64,000 nt of DNA, taken from contig CAZTCJ010000008.1 in the NCBI GenBank assembly GCA_964612085.1, positions 1 through 64,000 on the forward strand, read 5' to 3'. Position numbers and translations under genes: made by a program. Below the pieces are notes generated by a model. That model did not search any database. It was not told the DNA's origin and worked only from the letters and a program-made list of their open reading frames with translations. This DNA comes from CAZTCJ01 sp964612085. Lineage in GTDB: Bacteria; Pseudomonadota; Alphaproteobacteria; JAJFIK01. Positions 25,860 to 35,609 of the stretch are shown in pieces; positions within the stretch are counted from its first letter, which is position 1, and every line of letters begins with the position of its first letter.

Positions 25860-26693
25860 ATGCTGTCTTATCGCCACGGATTTCACGCCGGGAATGCCGC
25901 CGATGTGCTGAAGCACAGTGTGCTGAGCTTCGTGCTCGACTATCTGGTGAAAAAGCCGAAACCGCTTTATCTGCTCGATACCCATGCGGGCGCGGGCGCT
26001 TACGATCTGACCGACGCCATGGCGCACAAGACCGGCGAACATGCGCAAGGCATCGGGCGGTTCGATGGTCTGACGGCGGACGGCCCGGCCCTGTGCGCCG
26101 CTTACCTAAAGGCCTTAACCAGTTTGAGAAAAACGGCGGCGGCCTATCCCGGATCGCCCGCCTTTCTGCAGCACTTTCAAAGGGAAGGCGACCGGCTTGA
26201 CTTGGCCGAGCTGCACCCCACCGATCATCTGGCTTTGTCCGGCCGTTTCAATGGAAAGGAGAGGGTGACCGTCCATAGGGAAGATGGCCTCGCTCTGATG
26301 ATCGCGCGCCTGCCGCCGCCGGAACGCCGCGGGCTCGTGCTGATCGATCCGAGCTATGAGGTGAAATCGGATTATGAACAGGTGGTTGCGCGTCTCGCCG
26401 GCGCCCACAAACGGTTCGCGACTGGCGTCTATCTCCTGTGGTATCCGGTGATCGACCGGGACCGGACGGAGGTCTTTCTGGCCCGCCTCGCGGAAACGGG
26501 CATGCGCAGGCAGTTGCGCATCGAGCTTTGTCAGGAAGCGGACCGTCCGGGACGCGGCATGACGGGTTCGGGCCTGATCGCGGTCAATCCGCCCTGGACC
26601 CTTGAAGCGGCGGCGCGCGATGGGCTTGTCTGGCTGTCAAAGACCCTGGATGCGGGCGGGCCGTCCCGTGTCGAATGGCTGGTTCCGGAATAA
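25860..26693 (+). CDS. rlmJ: 23S rRNA (adenine(2030)-N6)-methyltransferase
   Basis: A 277-residue enzyme with the RlmJ N-terminus MLSYRHGFHAGNAADVLKHSV, the SAM-binding region YLLDTHAGAGAYDL, and the catalytic amino-methyltransferase motif VLIDPSYEVKSDYE. It methylates N6 of A2030 in 23S rRNA using S-adenosylmethionine. Length fits the family (about 280). It starts directly after the stop of the SRPBCC gene and is convergent with otsA. Confidence 0.95.
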   Translation: MLSYRHGFHAGNAADVLKHSVLSFVLDYLVKKPKPLYLLDTHAGAGAYDLTDAMAHKTGEHAQGIGRFDGLTADGPALCAAYLKALTSLRKTAAAYPGSPAFLQHFQREGDRLDLAELHPTDHLALSGRFNGKERVTVHREDGLALMIARLPPPERRGLVLIDPSYEVKSDYEQVVARLAGAHKRFATGVYLLWYPVIDRDRTEVFLARLAETGMRRQLRIELCQEADRPGRGMTGSGLIAVNPPWTLEAAARDGLVWLSKTLDAGGPSRVEWLVPE

Positions 26694-26705
26694 AGCCGCC
26701 CGGGC

Positions 26706-28091
26706 CTAATCGCACTTCATCTCGCCAAGGGCCTTCACGTAGGAATCGCGCCAGGCGACCACGTCGTATTTGCGGACATTCTCGAACAATTTGGCCCAGC
26801 GGTCCTGACGCTCCTCGAGCGGCATGGTCAGCGCCGTATGCAGAGCGTTCACCATGTCGTCCTGATCGTAAGGGTTGACGATCAGGGCGGATGTCAACTG
26901 GTCCGCGGCTCCGGCGAAGCGGGAGAGCACCAGAACGCCCGGATCGGCCGGATCCTGGGCGGCGACGAATTCCTTGGCCACCAGATTCATGCCGTCGCGC
27001 ATGGGTGTGACGAAGCCGACCGCCGCCGCCCGGAACAGGCCCGCCAGTTCGTTGCGCTGATAGCCCTTGTTCACATAGCGGATCGGCACCCAATCCACTT
27101 CCGCGTACTGACCGTTGAGGCGGCCGGTCAGGCTGTCCAGCAGGTCGCGCAGGTCCTGATATTCCTGAACGTCCGAGCGCGACGGCGGGGCGATCTGCAG
27201 CATCAGGACCTTGGAGCGGTGTTCCGCACGGGTCTCAAGCAGTTTCGAATAGGCTTCGAACCGCGTATCGAGCCCTTTGGAATAATCGAGCCGGTCCACG
27301 CCGATGATCAGGCGCCGGCTGCGCAAGGACCGCTTCATGCGGTTGAACATGGCCGTCGCCCGGCTCGATTTCGACATGGCGAGGAAATCGTCCGTATCGG
27401 CACCGATCGGGAAGGCCGAGACCTGGATCGATTTGCCGAAACACTCGATCCGGTCGTTATCGAGGATCTTGCCGTTTACTTCGTGGACGACATAGTCGCG
27501 GAAGGCATCCACATGATCCTGGGTCTGAAAGCCCACCAGATCGTAGGCGAACAGGGATTCCACGAGCTGCTTGTGATTGGGCAGGGTGATGAGCAACTGG
27601 CGGGCGGGCCACGGGATGTGCAGGAAAAAGCCGATGCGGTTCTTTAGCCCCATCTGGCGCAACTGGTCGGCCACCGGGATCAGGTGATAGTCGTGGACCC
27701 AGATCAGGTCTTCCGGCTCGATCAGCGGGGTCACGGTCTGGGCAAATTTCGTATTGACCCGGTGATAGCCGGTGTCGAAGGCCCGGTCGTAAGCGGTCAG
27801 GTCGATGCGGTAGTGGAAGAGCGGCCACAGGGTGCGGTTGGCGTAACCGTTGTAATATTCTTCGTAGTCGTCGTGATCGAGGTCGATGGTGGCGATTTTC
27901 ACCCCGCCCACATCCTCCACCTTGATCTGGTTGGCGTCGTTGGCGTCCACCACCTGGCCGCTCCAGCCGAACCAGATGCCCCGGTATTCCTTCAAGGCCG
28001 CATGCAGCGCCGTCGCCAAACCGCCCGAGGCGCCCTTTTCCCGGGAAGAGGGCTCGACCAGGCGGTTTGAAATGACGACGAGCCGGTTCAT
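26706..28091 (-). CDS. otsA: Trehalose-6-phosphate synthase (GT20)
   Basis: A 461-residue retaining glycosyltransferase that joins UDP-glucose and glucose-6-phosphate. Signatures are MNRLVVISNRLVEP, GGLATALHAALKEYRGIWFGWSG, LIWVHDYHLIPVADQLR, RIGFFLHIPWPA, GVDRLDYSKGLDTR and TPMRDGMNLVAKEFVA, all normal for OtsA. Its ATG overlaps the stop of the GH15 gene (ATGA), so the two are translationally coupled. The usual partner otsB (phosphatase) is absent from this window. Trehalose is a compatible solute, in line with a saline habitat. Confidence 0.97.
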   Translation of the reverse strand: MNRLVVISNRLVEPSSREKGASGGLATALHAALKEYRGIWFGWSGQVVDANDANQIKVEDVGGVKIATIDLDHDDYEEYYNGYANRTLWPLFHYRIDLTAYDRAFDTGYHRVNTKFAQTVTPLIEPEDLIWVHDYHLIPVADQLRQMGLKNRIGFFLHIPWPARQLLITLPNHKQLVESLFAYDLVGFQTQDHVDAFRDYVVHEVNGKILDNDRIECFGKSIQVSAFPIGADTDDFLAMSKSSRATAMFNRMKRSLRSRRLIIGVDRLDYSKGLDTRFEAYSKLLETRAEHRSKVLMLQIAPPSRSDVQEYQDLRDLLDSLTGRLNGQYAEVDWVPIRYVNKGYQRNELAGLFRAAAVGFVTPMRDGMNLVAKEFVAAQDPADPGVLVLSRFAGAADQLTSALIVNPYDQDDMVNALHTALTMPLEERQDRWAKLFENVRKYDVVAWRDSYVKALGEMKCD

Positions 28092-29890
28092 CTAGCGTCG
28101 CTCCAGGGCTTGCTCAGCAACACCGCCGTATTGATGATGCCGACAAGCGAATAGGTCTGGGGATAATTGCCCCATAATTCGCCGCTTTGGAAGTTAATGT
28201 CCTCCGACAGCAGCCCGACATGGTTGCGGTGAGACAGCATGGTCTCGAACACTTCGCGCGCCCGGTCCTTCCGGCCGACGCTCCACAACGCCTCAATATA
28301 CCAGAACGTGCAGATATTAAAGGCGTTCTCTGGCGCGCCGAAATCGTCTTCTTCCGCGTACCGCATAAGATGGTCGCCCCGCAGCAGGGATTTTTCGACC
28401 GCCTCCAGGGTTTTGACGAAGATCGGGTCTTCCGGTTCCAGGAACTTGATGTCCATGAGCTGGATCAGGCTCGCATCGACCTTGAAGGCATCGTAAATGG
28501 CCGACATGCTCTGGTTTTCCTTGTCCCAGGCCCGCATCATGATGGTGGTCTGGATTTTTTCGGCTTTCTTGCGCCAGTCGGCCGCCCGGTCGGGCAGGCC
28601 CAGATGATCGGCGATCTTGCTCAACCGGTCGCAGGCCGCCCAGCACATGCTGCTCGAATAGGTATGGATGCTCGCGATGGTCCTGAGTTCCCACAGGCCG
28701 GCATCGGTCTGGTCGTAAAGCTCGAAGGCGCGCGCGCCCACTTTCTCCAGAAGTTCGAAATCGGCCCGGCCCACGGGACGCAGCAGCCGTTCGTCGAAAA
28801 AGGCCTGGGCGGCGGAGAGCACGACCTGGCCGTAAACGTCATGCTGCAGATGTTCATAGGCCTGATTGCCGATGCGCACAGGCCCCATGCCCCGGTATCC
28901 CGGAAGATGGGCGATCTGATCTTCAAGGAGTTTGTTTTCCTGGCCGATGCCGTAAACGGGCTGCAGGTGACCGCCATCGGCCACGCCGACGATATTGCGC
29001 AGATAGACCAGATAGCCTTCCAGGGTATCGACGGCGCCGAGCCGGTTCAGGGCACGCACGACGTAATAGGCGTCGCGCAGCCAGCAATAGCGGTAATCCC
29101 AGGTCCGGCCCGAATGGGCGGCTTCCGGGATCGAGGTGGTCATGGCCGCGATGATCGCGCCGGTTTCCTCGTAATAGCAAAGCTGCAGGGTGATGGCGGC
29201 GCGGATCACCGCGTCCTGCCATTCGAGCGGCAGGGATAGATGGCGCACCCATTCGCGCCAGTAATTGCCGGTATTCTCCAGCATCTCCCGGCAGGTGCCC
29301 ATGACGTCGCCGGTGAAAGATTCGTCCGGACCCAGAAAGAACGCCAGCTCGTGTTCCAGATAGAACCAGCTTTCGTTGCGCACATAGGTGACGGGCGCCG
29401 TGGTGCTCAGCCGCAGGGTCAGGTTGGGTCCGACATAACGCACATGGTTCGAGCCCTGGGTGATGTCGGGCAGGGTTTTGCCGTAATCATAAGTCGGGCG
29501 CATTCGGATGCGGATGCGCGGCGTGCCGTTGACGGGCCGCACCATGCGGATATGGGACATGGGGCGGAAGCGCCGCCCCATGCGGTTGAAGCGGGGGGCG
29601 AAATCGATGATGTCCAGCGCCCGGCCCCGGTCGTCTTCCAGACGGGTGATCAGGATCGCCGTGTTCTTGATATAGCGCTGCTCGGTGCGCGCCAGATTTT
29701 CCACCTGGATTTCCCAGAAGCCGTGGGCGCTTTCTTCGTCGGGATCCTGGTGGCTCAAAAGGGACGAGAAGACCGGATCGCTGTCGAACCGGGGCATGCA
29801 GCTCCATACGACCCGGCCGCGCTGGTCGATAAGCGCACTGAATGCGCAGTTTCCGATAACGCCCAAGTTAAGATCGGCTTCAAAAGCCAT
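28088..29890 (-). CDS. Glycoside hydrolase family 15 (glucoamylase/trehalase-like)
   Basis: A 600-residue cytoplasmic enzyme of the bacterial GH15 type, with an N-terminal beta-sandwich (about 1-230, NLGVIGNCAFSALIDQRGRVVW) and a C-terminal (alpha/alpha)6 barrel. TSIPEAAHSGRTWDYRYCWLRDAYY, with the catalytic-site Arg-Asp, and FNICTFWYIEALWSVGRKDRAREVFE are family signatures. GH15 enzymes release glucose from alpha-glucans or trehalose. It is the first gene of the pair with otsA, so a role in trehalose turnover or in balancing glucose units is likely. It is divergent from the type I secretion genes, 458 bp away. Confidence 0.9.
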   Translation of the reverse strand: MAFEADLNLGVIGNCAFSALIDQRGRVVWSCMPRFDSDPVFSSLLSHQDPDEESAHGFWEIQVENLARTEQRYIKNTAILITRLEDDRGRALDIIDFAPRFNRMGRRFRPMSHIRMVRPVNGTPRIRIRMRPTYDYGKTLPDITQGSNHVRYVGPNLTLRLSTTAPVTYVRNESWFYLEHELAFFLGPDESFTGDVMGTCREMLENTGNYWREWVRHLSLPLEWQDAVIRAAITLQLCYYEETGAIIAAMTTSIPEAAHSGRTWDYRYCWLRDAYYVVRALNRLGAVDTLEGYLVYLRNIVGVADGGHLQPVYGIGQENKLLEDQIAHLPGYRGMGPVRIGNQAYEHLQHDVYGQVVLSAAQAFFDERLLRPVGRADFELLEKVGARAFELYDQTDAGLWELRTIASIHTYSSSMCWAACDRLSKIADHLGLPDRAADWRKKAEKIQTTIMMRAWDKENQSMSAIYDAFKVDASLIQLMDIKFLEPEDPIFVKTLEAVEKSLLRGDHLMRYAEEDDFGAPENAFNICTFWYIEALWSVGRKDRAREVFETMLSHRNHVGLLSEDINFQSGELWGNYPQTYSLVGIINTAVLLSKPWSDAR

Positions 29891-30348
29891 GTCCGCCTCT
29901 CGATCTGACCGGCCTTCGGGTGTCTGTCCGGAAGACGCCTCCCTTAAGCCTGCTGCCCCTAAGATGTCCCTACAAAATGTGAGGCGCCATGGTTAAGACC
30001 GCGCGCGCCCGACGGCAAGGCCGATCTTTCCACTCTTCCGGATAGGGGCTTAGTTGCGGGAAACAGCCTGTCAATCTTGATCCGTAAGACTGGGATCTGC
30101 CTGGAAAGCGGCCTGAAGGGGTGTCCCGCGCTGGTCTTTCCGCTTGCTTTCAGCTAATCAGAGAGAAACAAAAGCAGGATGAGACGGTAAGACGGGTGCC
30201 TCGCGGCCTCAAGCAGGGATCGCAGAGCATACCGGGCGTGCGTCCCGCCAGGAGCCGGGGTGCCGCCATCCCAATGCGCCCTGGACAGACCAGGGCCAAG
30301 GCTCCATCTGCACCTATGTTTCCGGCTCGGTAGTGACGAGGATTGCCA
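29891..30348. other. Intergenic region between GH15 and the type I exporter
   Basis: 458 bp between divergent operons; it must carry both promoters. I see no open frame with a ribosome site, no RNA gene and no clear repeat. No box resembling the FNR site is present. Confidence 0.5.
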
Positions 30349-32130
30349 GTGAACGCGGCCAAAGCACAACAGACCCAGCAAACGCCGATCGAAGCCCTGT
30401 TCAAGGGCGCCGGGGCCATTTTCGGCTATGTGGGGCTTTTCAGCTTCTTCATCAATCTGCTGATGCTGGTGGGACCGCTTTATATGCTCCAGGTCTATGA
30501 CCGGGTGCTGGTCTCCCAGAGCGTCGATACGCTCTTGTTCCTGACCCTGGCCGCCGTCTTCCTGATCGCCACCGGGGCGGGGCTGGAATATGTCCGCTCG
30601 GTGGTGCTGACCCGCCTGTCCGGCAAGCTCGACGGCAAGATCAACAACGCCATGTTCTCCCAGATGCTGGGGGCGTCGCTGCAGACCCGCAGTTCAGGGA
30701 CCGCGCAGCCTTTGCGCGACATGGATCTGTTGCGCAATTTCGTCAGCGGCAACGGGCTGCTCGTGTTCTTCGATGCGCCGTGGACGCCCGTTTTCATCGC
30801 CATCATTTTCCTGATGCATCCGCTTCTGGGAGCTTTGGCCCTGGGCGGTGCCCTGGTCCTGTTCGCGCTGGCCCTGGCGAGCGAGCTTCTGACCCGCAAG
30901 CCGCTGAAGACGGCGGCCGGTCATTCCATTCAGGCGACCAATTTCGCGGAAAGCAGCATGCGCAATGCCGAGGTCATCGAGGCCATGGGCATGCTGAACG
31001 GCATCAAGGCGCGCTGGCTGACCGAACACAACAAGGCTTTGGCGCTTCAGGCCGACGCCAGCGACAAGGGCGCGACCGTCCGCAGCGCGATCAAATTCGT
31101 CCGTCCCGTGCTGCAAGTGGGTATCCTGGGCGTCGGCGCCTATCTGGCGCTGCAGCAGGTGATCACCCCAGGCATCATGATCGCCGCCTCGATCATCATG
31201 GGCCGGGCGCTCGCGCCGGTCGAAATGGCGGTGGGCAACTGGCGCAACTTCATCATGGCGCGCGCCGCCTATGGCCGTCTGAAACAGTTCCTGTCCACCT
31301 GGGAAGACCGGCAATACATGCCGCTGCCCCGGCCCAAAGGCGCGATCTCGGTGGAGCGGGTCGTGGGCGTGCCGCCGGGCGGCAAGAAGCCCGTGATCAA
31401 GGGCGTGTCCTTCAAGATCGAGCCCGGCGAGGCCTTAGGGATCATCGGGCCGAGCGCGGCGGGCAAATCCACCCTGGCCCGCCTGCTGGTGGGTGTGTGG
31501 AAACCCATGAGCGGCCATGTGCGGCTCGACGGTGCGGATGTCTCGTCCTGGAACCATATCGAGCTGGGGCCCTATCTGGGCTATCTGCCCCAGGACGTGG
31601 AACTGTTCGATGGGACGATCGCGGACAATATCGCGCGTTTCAACGAGCCCGATCCCCAGGCGGTGATCGAAGCGGCCCAGCTTGCGGGTGTGCACGAGAT
31701 GATCCTGCGCTTCGAGGACGGCTACGACACGCGGATCGGCGACCGGGGCGCCATGCTCTCCGGCGGCCAGCGCCAGCGCCTCGGTCTGGCGCGCGCCATT
31801 TACAACAATCCGTCATTGATCATCCTGGATGAGCCCAATTCCAATCTGGACGGCGAGGGCGAGGAAGCGCTCAAGCGGGCGCTCATGACCCTGAAGTCCC
31901 AGGGCACCACCGTGATCATGGTGGCGCACCGGCCGTCCATCGTGACGGTGCTGGATACGCTCCTGGTGCTGCGTAACGGCCAGGTGGACGAATTCGGCCC
32001 GGTGAAAGAGGTCCTGCCCAAGGTGACCCGCTCGGGCGGCGCGGCGCAAAAGCGCAAGCCCGGCCAGCCGACCCTGGAAAAGACGGCGGTATCCGGTTCG
32101 GCCAAGCCCAAGGTTCAGCCGGCGGGCTGA
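30349..32130 (+). CDS. Type I secretion ABC exporter (PrtD/HlyB-like permease-ATPase)
   Basis: A 593-residue inner-membrane exporter. The N-terminal membrane domain (about 20-300; IFGYVGLFSFFINLLMLVGPLYMLQVYDRVL) is of the PrtD type without a C39 peptidase-like domain. The ATPase has Walker A GPSAAGKST, signature LSGGQRQRLGLARAIY, Walker B LIILDEPNS and H-loop VAHRPS. It powers one-step export of RTX substrates across both membranes with an HlyD adaptor and TolC. The frame opens at a TTG (30343), but the GTG at 30349 has GAGG seven bases upstream and is preferred. The HlyD gene follows after 93 nt. The RTX proteins at 1.5, 5.1 and 19.1 kb are its likely cargo. Confidence 0.95.
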   Translation: MNAAKAQQTQQTPIEALFKGAGAIFGYVGLFSFFINLLMLVGPLYMLQVYDRVLVSQSVDTLLFLTLAAVFLIATGAGLEYVRSVVLTRLSGKLDGKINNAMFSQMLGASLQTRSSGTAQPLRDMDLLRNFVSGNGLLVFFDAPWTPVFIAIIFLMHPLLGALALGGALVLFALALASELLTRKPLKTAAGHSIQATNFAESSMRNAEVIEAMGMLNGIKARWLTEHNKALALQADASDKGATVRSAIKFVRPVLQVGILGVGAYLALQQVITPGIMIAASIIMGRALAPVEMAVGNWRNFIMARAAYGRLKQFLSTWEDRQYMPLPRPKGAISVERVVGVPPGGKKPVIKGVSFKIEPGEALGIIGPSAAGKSTLARLLVGVWKPMSGHVRLDGADVSSWNHIELGPYLGYLPQDVELFDGTIADNIARFNEPDPQAVIEAAQLAGVHEMILRFEDGYDTRIGDRGAMLSGGQRQRLGLARAIYNNPSLIILDEPNSNLDGEGEEALKRALMTLKSQGTTVIMVAHRPSIVTVLDTLLVLRNGQVDEFGPVKEVLPKVTRSGGAAQKRKPGQPTLEKTAVSGSAKPKVQPAG

Positions 32131-32223
32131 CGCGAACGTGACAGGCCGGCCATGGTGTCGGCCCAATATGTCTTAGAGTAGCGCTCACTTTTGGTGAGGT
32201 GAGACGAAAGAACGGAGCGGTCC

Positions 32224-33630
32224 ATGCCACAGTCGAGCATGCGCGATTGGTTTTCAGGATTAGGGGCCCGTCTGAAGGAGACCTTCGATCCGGGCGATGA
32301 CGAGGCGGATGTGCCCACCACGCCGGACGGCGAAGCGGTGGTGCCGACCAATCCGCGCCCGGCCATCACGACCGGGCTTGTCATCATCGCCGTGACCTTC
32401 GGCGGCTTCGGTACCTGGGCCGCGACCGCGCCTCTGAACAGCGCCGTGATTTCGTCGGGCACCGTGAAAGTGTTCTCCAGCCGCCAGAAGGTGCAGCATC
32501 TGGAAGGCGGCATCGTGCGTGAGATCCTGGTCTCCAATGGCGACCGGGTGGAAGCGGGCCAGACCCTGGTGCGCCTCGACCAGACCCGCGCGCTCGCCGA
32601 TTACGCCCGCGTCCAGGGGCAATACGATCAGGCCCGCACCACCGTGGCCCGTCTGATGGCCGAGCGCGACGACCTGGAAGACATCGTTATCCCTGAGGAT
32701 CTTACGGAGCGCGCCGGGCTTGAAAATGTCGACGAGTTGATCGAAGGACAGCGCACCATGTTCATCGCCCGCCGCCAGAGCCGCGACGGCCAGCTGTCCA
32801 TGGTCAATGAGCGGATCAATCAGCTTTCGGAAGAAATCAACGGCCTTGAGGCTCAAGCGGCTGCCAAGTCGGAACAAATTCGTCTCATCGGGGATGAATT
32901 GGAGGGGTTGCGCGAGCTGCACGAAAAGGGATTTGCGCCCAAGACGCGCATTCTGGCGCTTGAACGGGGCGCGGCCGAGTTGAGAGGCGAGCTTGGCGAC
33001 CACAAGGCGCGCATGGCCCAGGCCAAGGTCCAGATCTCCGAAGCGGAACTGGAAAAGCTCCAGGTGCTGAAGAGCTACAAGGAACAGGTCGTCAGCGAAC
33101 TGCGTGAGCGCCAGACCGAGATGTACGATCTGGCCGAAACCCTCGACAAGGCGCGCTTCACCCTTGAGGAAACCGACATCAAGGCCGCGACGGCTGGCGT
33201 GGTGGTCAACAAGCAGGTCTCCGCCATCGGCCAGGTGATCCGTCCGGGCGAGCTGGTTCTTGAAATCGTGCCTCAGGACGACACGCTGATCATCGAGGCG
33301 CAGGTCCGGATCGTCGATATCGACAATGTGCACAAGGGCTTGCCCGCCGATGTTCAGTTGACGGCGTTTTCCCAGCGCAACACGCCCCGCATTGCGGGCG
33401 AAGTGACCTATGTGTCCGCCGACTCCCTGGTGGATGAGCGCACCGGCATGCCCTATTACACGGCCCAGATTTCCGTGCCCGAAGACGAGGTGTCGCGGAT
33501 CGGCAAGGACAACCGTCTCCAGCCCGGCATGCCGGCGGAAGTGTTCATTCAGACTGGATCGCGCACGCCGCTGGGCTATCTCATTCAACCGATCCAGGAA
33601 AGCATGAACCGCGCTTGGCGCGAGGGGTGA
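32224..33630 (+). CDS. HlyD-family type I secretion adaptor
   Basis: A 468-residue membrane-fusion protein. A short cytoplasmic N-terminus is followed by one membrane helix (about 45-70, ITTGLVIIAVTFGGFGTWAATAP), a lipoyl-like half (SSRQKVQHLEGGIVREILVSNGDRV), a long alpha-helical hairpin (about 120-310) and the second lipoyl/barrel half (ATAGVVVNKQVSAIGQVIRPGE, ending PLGYLIQPIQESMNRAWREG). It links the ABC exporter to an outer-membrane TolC channel. Ribosome site GGAG lies just before the ATG. No tolC gene follows; it may lie elsewhere on the chromosome. Confidence 0.95.
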   Translation: MPQSSMRDWFSGLGARLKETFDPGDDEADVPTTPDGEAVVPTNPRPAITTGLVIIAVTFGGFGTWAATAPLNSAVISSGTVKVFSSRQKVQHLEGGIVREILVSNGDRVEAGQTLVRLDQTRALADYARVQGQYDQARTTVARLMAERDDLEDIVIPEDLTERAGLENVDELIEGQRTMFIARRQSRDGQLSMVNERINQLSEEINGLEAQAAAKSEQIRLIGDELEGLRELHEKGFAPKTRILALERGAAELRGELGDHKARMAQAKVQISEAELEKLQVLKSYKEQVVSELRERQTEMYDLAETLDKARFTLEETDIKAATAGVVVNKQVSAIGQVIRPGELVLEIVPQDDTLIIEAQVRIVDIDNVHKGLPADVQLTAFSQRNTPRIAGEVTYVSADSLVDERTGMPYYTAQISVPEDEVSRIGKDNRLQPGMPAEVFIQTGSRTPLGYLIQPIQESMNRAWREG

Positions 33631-33781
33631 TCGGGTTTGAGCTGGCGTGGATCTTGCGGTTAACGCCCGTCGAGGGACGTTCGGATGAGATCAGACGCCA
33701 GGCACTGTCAGCCCAGGCGGACCCGCTACGGCGCTTGAGAGGATCAGGCGCCGTTTCGGTCGATGAGGGAAGGGCTGTCTC

Positions 33782-34468
33782 ATGTTGCCATTATCCGACA
33801 GCAATCGGGCCTACACCACGCCGGTCATCACCTGGCTGCTGATCGCCGCCTGCGTCGCCGTTTTCGTCTATCAGTTTTCGCTCTTGCAGAACGATCCGGG
33901 CGCGGGCCAGGCCTTCATCGATGCCTATGGCATGCGGCCGGCTCTGCTGTTCGGCTACATGACGGCGGACTACGCCCCCGTTCCGGCCTGGGCCACCGTC
34001 ATCACCTCCATGTTTCTCCATGGCGGCATTCTGCATCTTGCGGGCAACATGCTTTATCTGTGGATCTTCGGCGACAATGTCGAAGACGCCATGGGCGGCT
34101 TCAAATATGTGATCTTCTATCTGCTGTGCGGTGTCGCCGCCGCCATGACCCAGGCCTATGTGCAGCCCGACAGCGACATTCCCATGGTCGGCGCCTCGGG
34201 CGCGATTTCAGGCGTGCTCGGCGCGTATCTCTTCATGTATCCCCGGCATAATGTGAATACGCTGATCTTTCTGGGCTTCTTCATCACGGTCATCCGTGTC
34301 CCGGCCTTGATCGTTCTGGGCTTCTGGTTCGCGCTGCAACTGGCGAGCGCTTGGTTCGCGCCGACCGACGAGCCGGGCGTGGCGTTCTGGGCCCATGTGG
34401 GCGGCTTCGTGGCGGGCGTGGTGCTGCACCGGCTGTTCGGACGGCCAAGGGCGTCGTTGCAATACTGA
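33782..34468 (+). CDS. Rhomboid-family intramembrane serine protease
   Basis: A 228-residue membrane protein with six helices. The catalytic Ser is in GASGAISGVLGAYL (about residue 141) and the catalytic His in AHVGGFVAGVVLHRLF near the end. TSMFLHGGILHLAGNMLYLWIFGDNVED matches the conserved L1/TM2 HGG..H..GN of rhomboids. It cleaves membrane-anchored substrates within the bilayer; the substrate is unknown. Its stop is directly next to the 3' end of the radical SAM gene on the other strand. Confidence 0.93.
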   Translation: MLPLSDSNRAYTTPVITWLLIAACVAVFVYQFSLLQNDPGAGQAFIDAYGMRPALLFGYMTADYAPVPAWATVITSMFLHGGILHLAGNMLYLWIFGDNVEDAMGGFKYVIFYLLCGVAAAMTQAYVQPDSDIPMVGASGAISGVLGAYLFMYPRHNVNTLIFLGFFITVIRVPALIVLGFWFALQLASAWFAPTDEPGVAFWAHVGGFVAGVVLHRLFGRPRASLQY

Positions 34469-35410
34469 TCAGCCGCCGCAACTGGCGCCGCCCAGCACAC
34501 AGAATTTGGCGCAATGGGGATGGTTGAGGGAGATGGGCTCGAGCGCGCCTTTCAGCGTCGGTCCGTAGTCGAACCGTTCATCGTAAGGCAGCAGCGTGCA
34601 GGATACGACGCTGGGCGTCTCGGCGCCCTTGCGCTTGACCACCATGCGCGAGGTGGCGCACATGATCTCCGCCGGATCGACGTTCAAAATCCCCCAGCAG
34701 GCCGTGGTGATCTCCGGCACGTCCACATCGGCGTCCATTTCCGGAAACAGCACCAACGCCTCGCGGTCCTGGACATCGATGGAAACGCCGAGCTTTTCGA
34801 ACAGTCTGGCGTATCCGGCGCGCAGCTCCTCTTCCGTCTCGCCCGAGAACTGGCGTCCCGCCACATGGATCCGGAAGCCGTTTTGTCCGAGCCAGGACAG
34901 TCCTTCGACGGCGGGCGCCCATGTGCCGGCGCCGCGTTCGGTTTCATGCAGGGCCTGGCCGTAGTGATCGAGCGAGACCCGGATGGTCAGACGCTCCGCG
35001 AACCGCTCTTTCAGGGCCAGCAGAGGTCCGGCAAGCCGCATCATCGGCCGCATGGCATTGGTCAGCACCAGGGCCTCGTATCCGCGCGCCAGCGTTTCTT
35101 CCAGCATGGGCAGGACGTCCGGGTTCATGAACGGCTCGCCGCCGGTGAACCCGATCGTCCGTGTGCCGAGGCCGAGCGCTTCGATCTCGTCCAGATAGGC
35201 CGAGACCTCCGCCCGGCGGATATAGACCAGACGGTCGTTGTAGGGCGTCGATTCGATGTAGCAGTTGGCGCAGGCGATATTGCACAGGGTTCCGGTGTTG
35301 ATCCACAACACCTCCAGCCGGGTGAGAGGGACGCGGGCGCGGGTCTCGCCCGCCGCGGTCCGGTCCGGATCCTGGAATTTGTCCTGGGTTAATGCCGCCG
35401 GTTGGAACAT
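34469..35410 (-). CDS. Radical SAM protein with C-terminal Cys cluster, divergent from arsM
   Basis: About 313 residues. The canonical radical SAM cluster C-x3-C-x2-C is present (TLCNIACANCYIESTPYNDR), followed by GFTGGEPFMNPD, the GGEP motif for SAM binding. The C-terminal third has further Cys (TTACWGILN, IMCATSRMVV, VVSCTLLPYD, then HCAKFCVLGGASC), which look like ligands of an auxiliary cluster as in SPASM/twitch enzymes. It is not ArsS by motif (no CHVDAGP type) and its reaction is unknown. The frame is open to 35494, but the ATG at 35410 is the better start because a TTGACA-like box lies between the two. It diverges from arsM, suggesting a shared control region. Confidence 0.85.
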   Translation of the reverse strand: MFQPAALTQDKFQDPDRTAAGETRARVPLTRLEVLWINTGTLCNIACANCYIESTPYNDRLVYIRRAEVSAYLDEIEALGLGTRTIGFTGGEPFMNPDVLPMLEETLARGYEALVLTNAMRPMMRLAGPLLALKERFAERLTIRVSLDHYGQALHETERGAGTWAPAVEGLSWLGQNGFRIHVAGRQFSGETEEELRAGYARLFEKLGVSIDVQDREALVLFPEMDADVDVPEITTACWGILNVDPAEIMCATSRMVVKRKGAETPSVVSCTLLPYDERFDYGPTLKGALEPISLNHPHCAKFCVLGGASCGG

Positions 35411-35609
35411 CGTTTTTACATCATTACTGAACTCATGGGCTGCAACCCTAAATCGGATCGGCGGCGGATGTGTCAACGGAGTTTCCGCCTTCAAGCAGAC
35501 GTGATGAGCATAGGCCAGATCGGCAGGGCAATGTCTTGTGCGATGTGCGGTGCGTCCTCATCTGAAAAACTGCGATGAGCAAAATGGTACAGCGGTAAAG
35601 GAGCATGTC

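Noticed and set aside
30121..30333. Short plus-strand frame before the type I exporter
   Set aside because: Low-complexity basic translation, no ribosome site.
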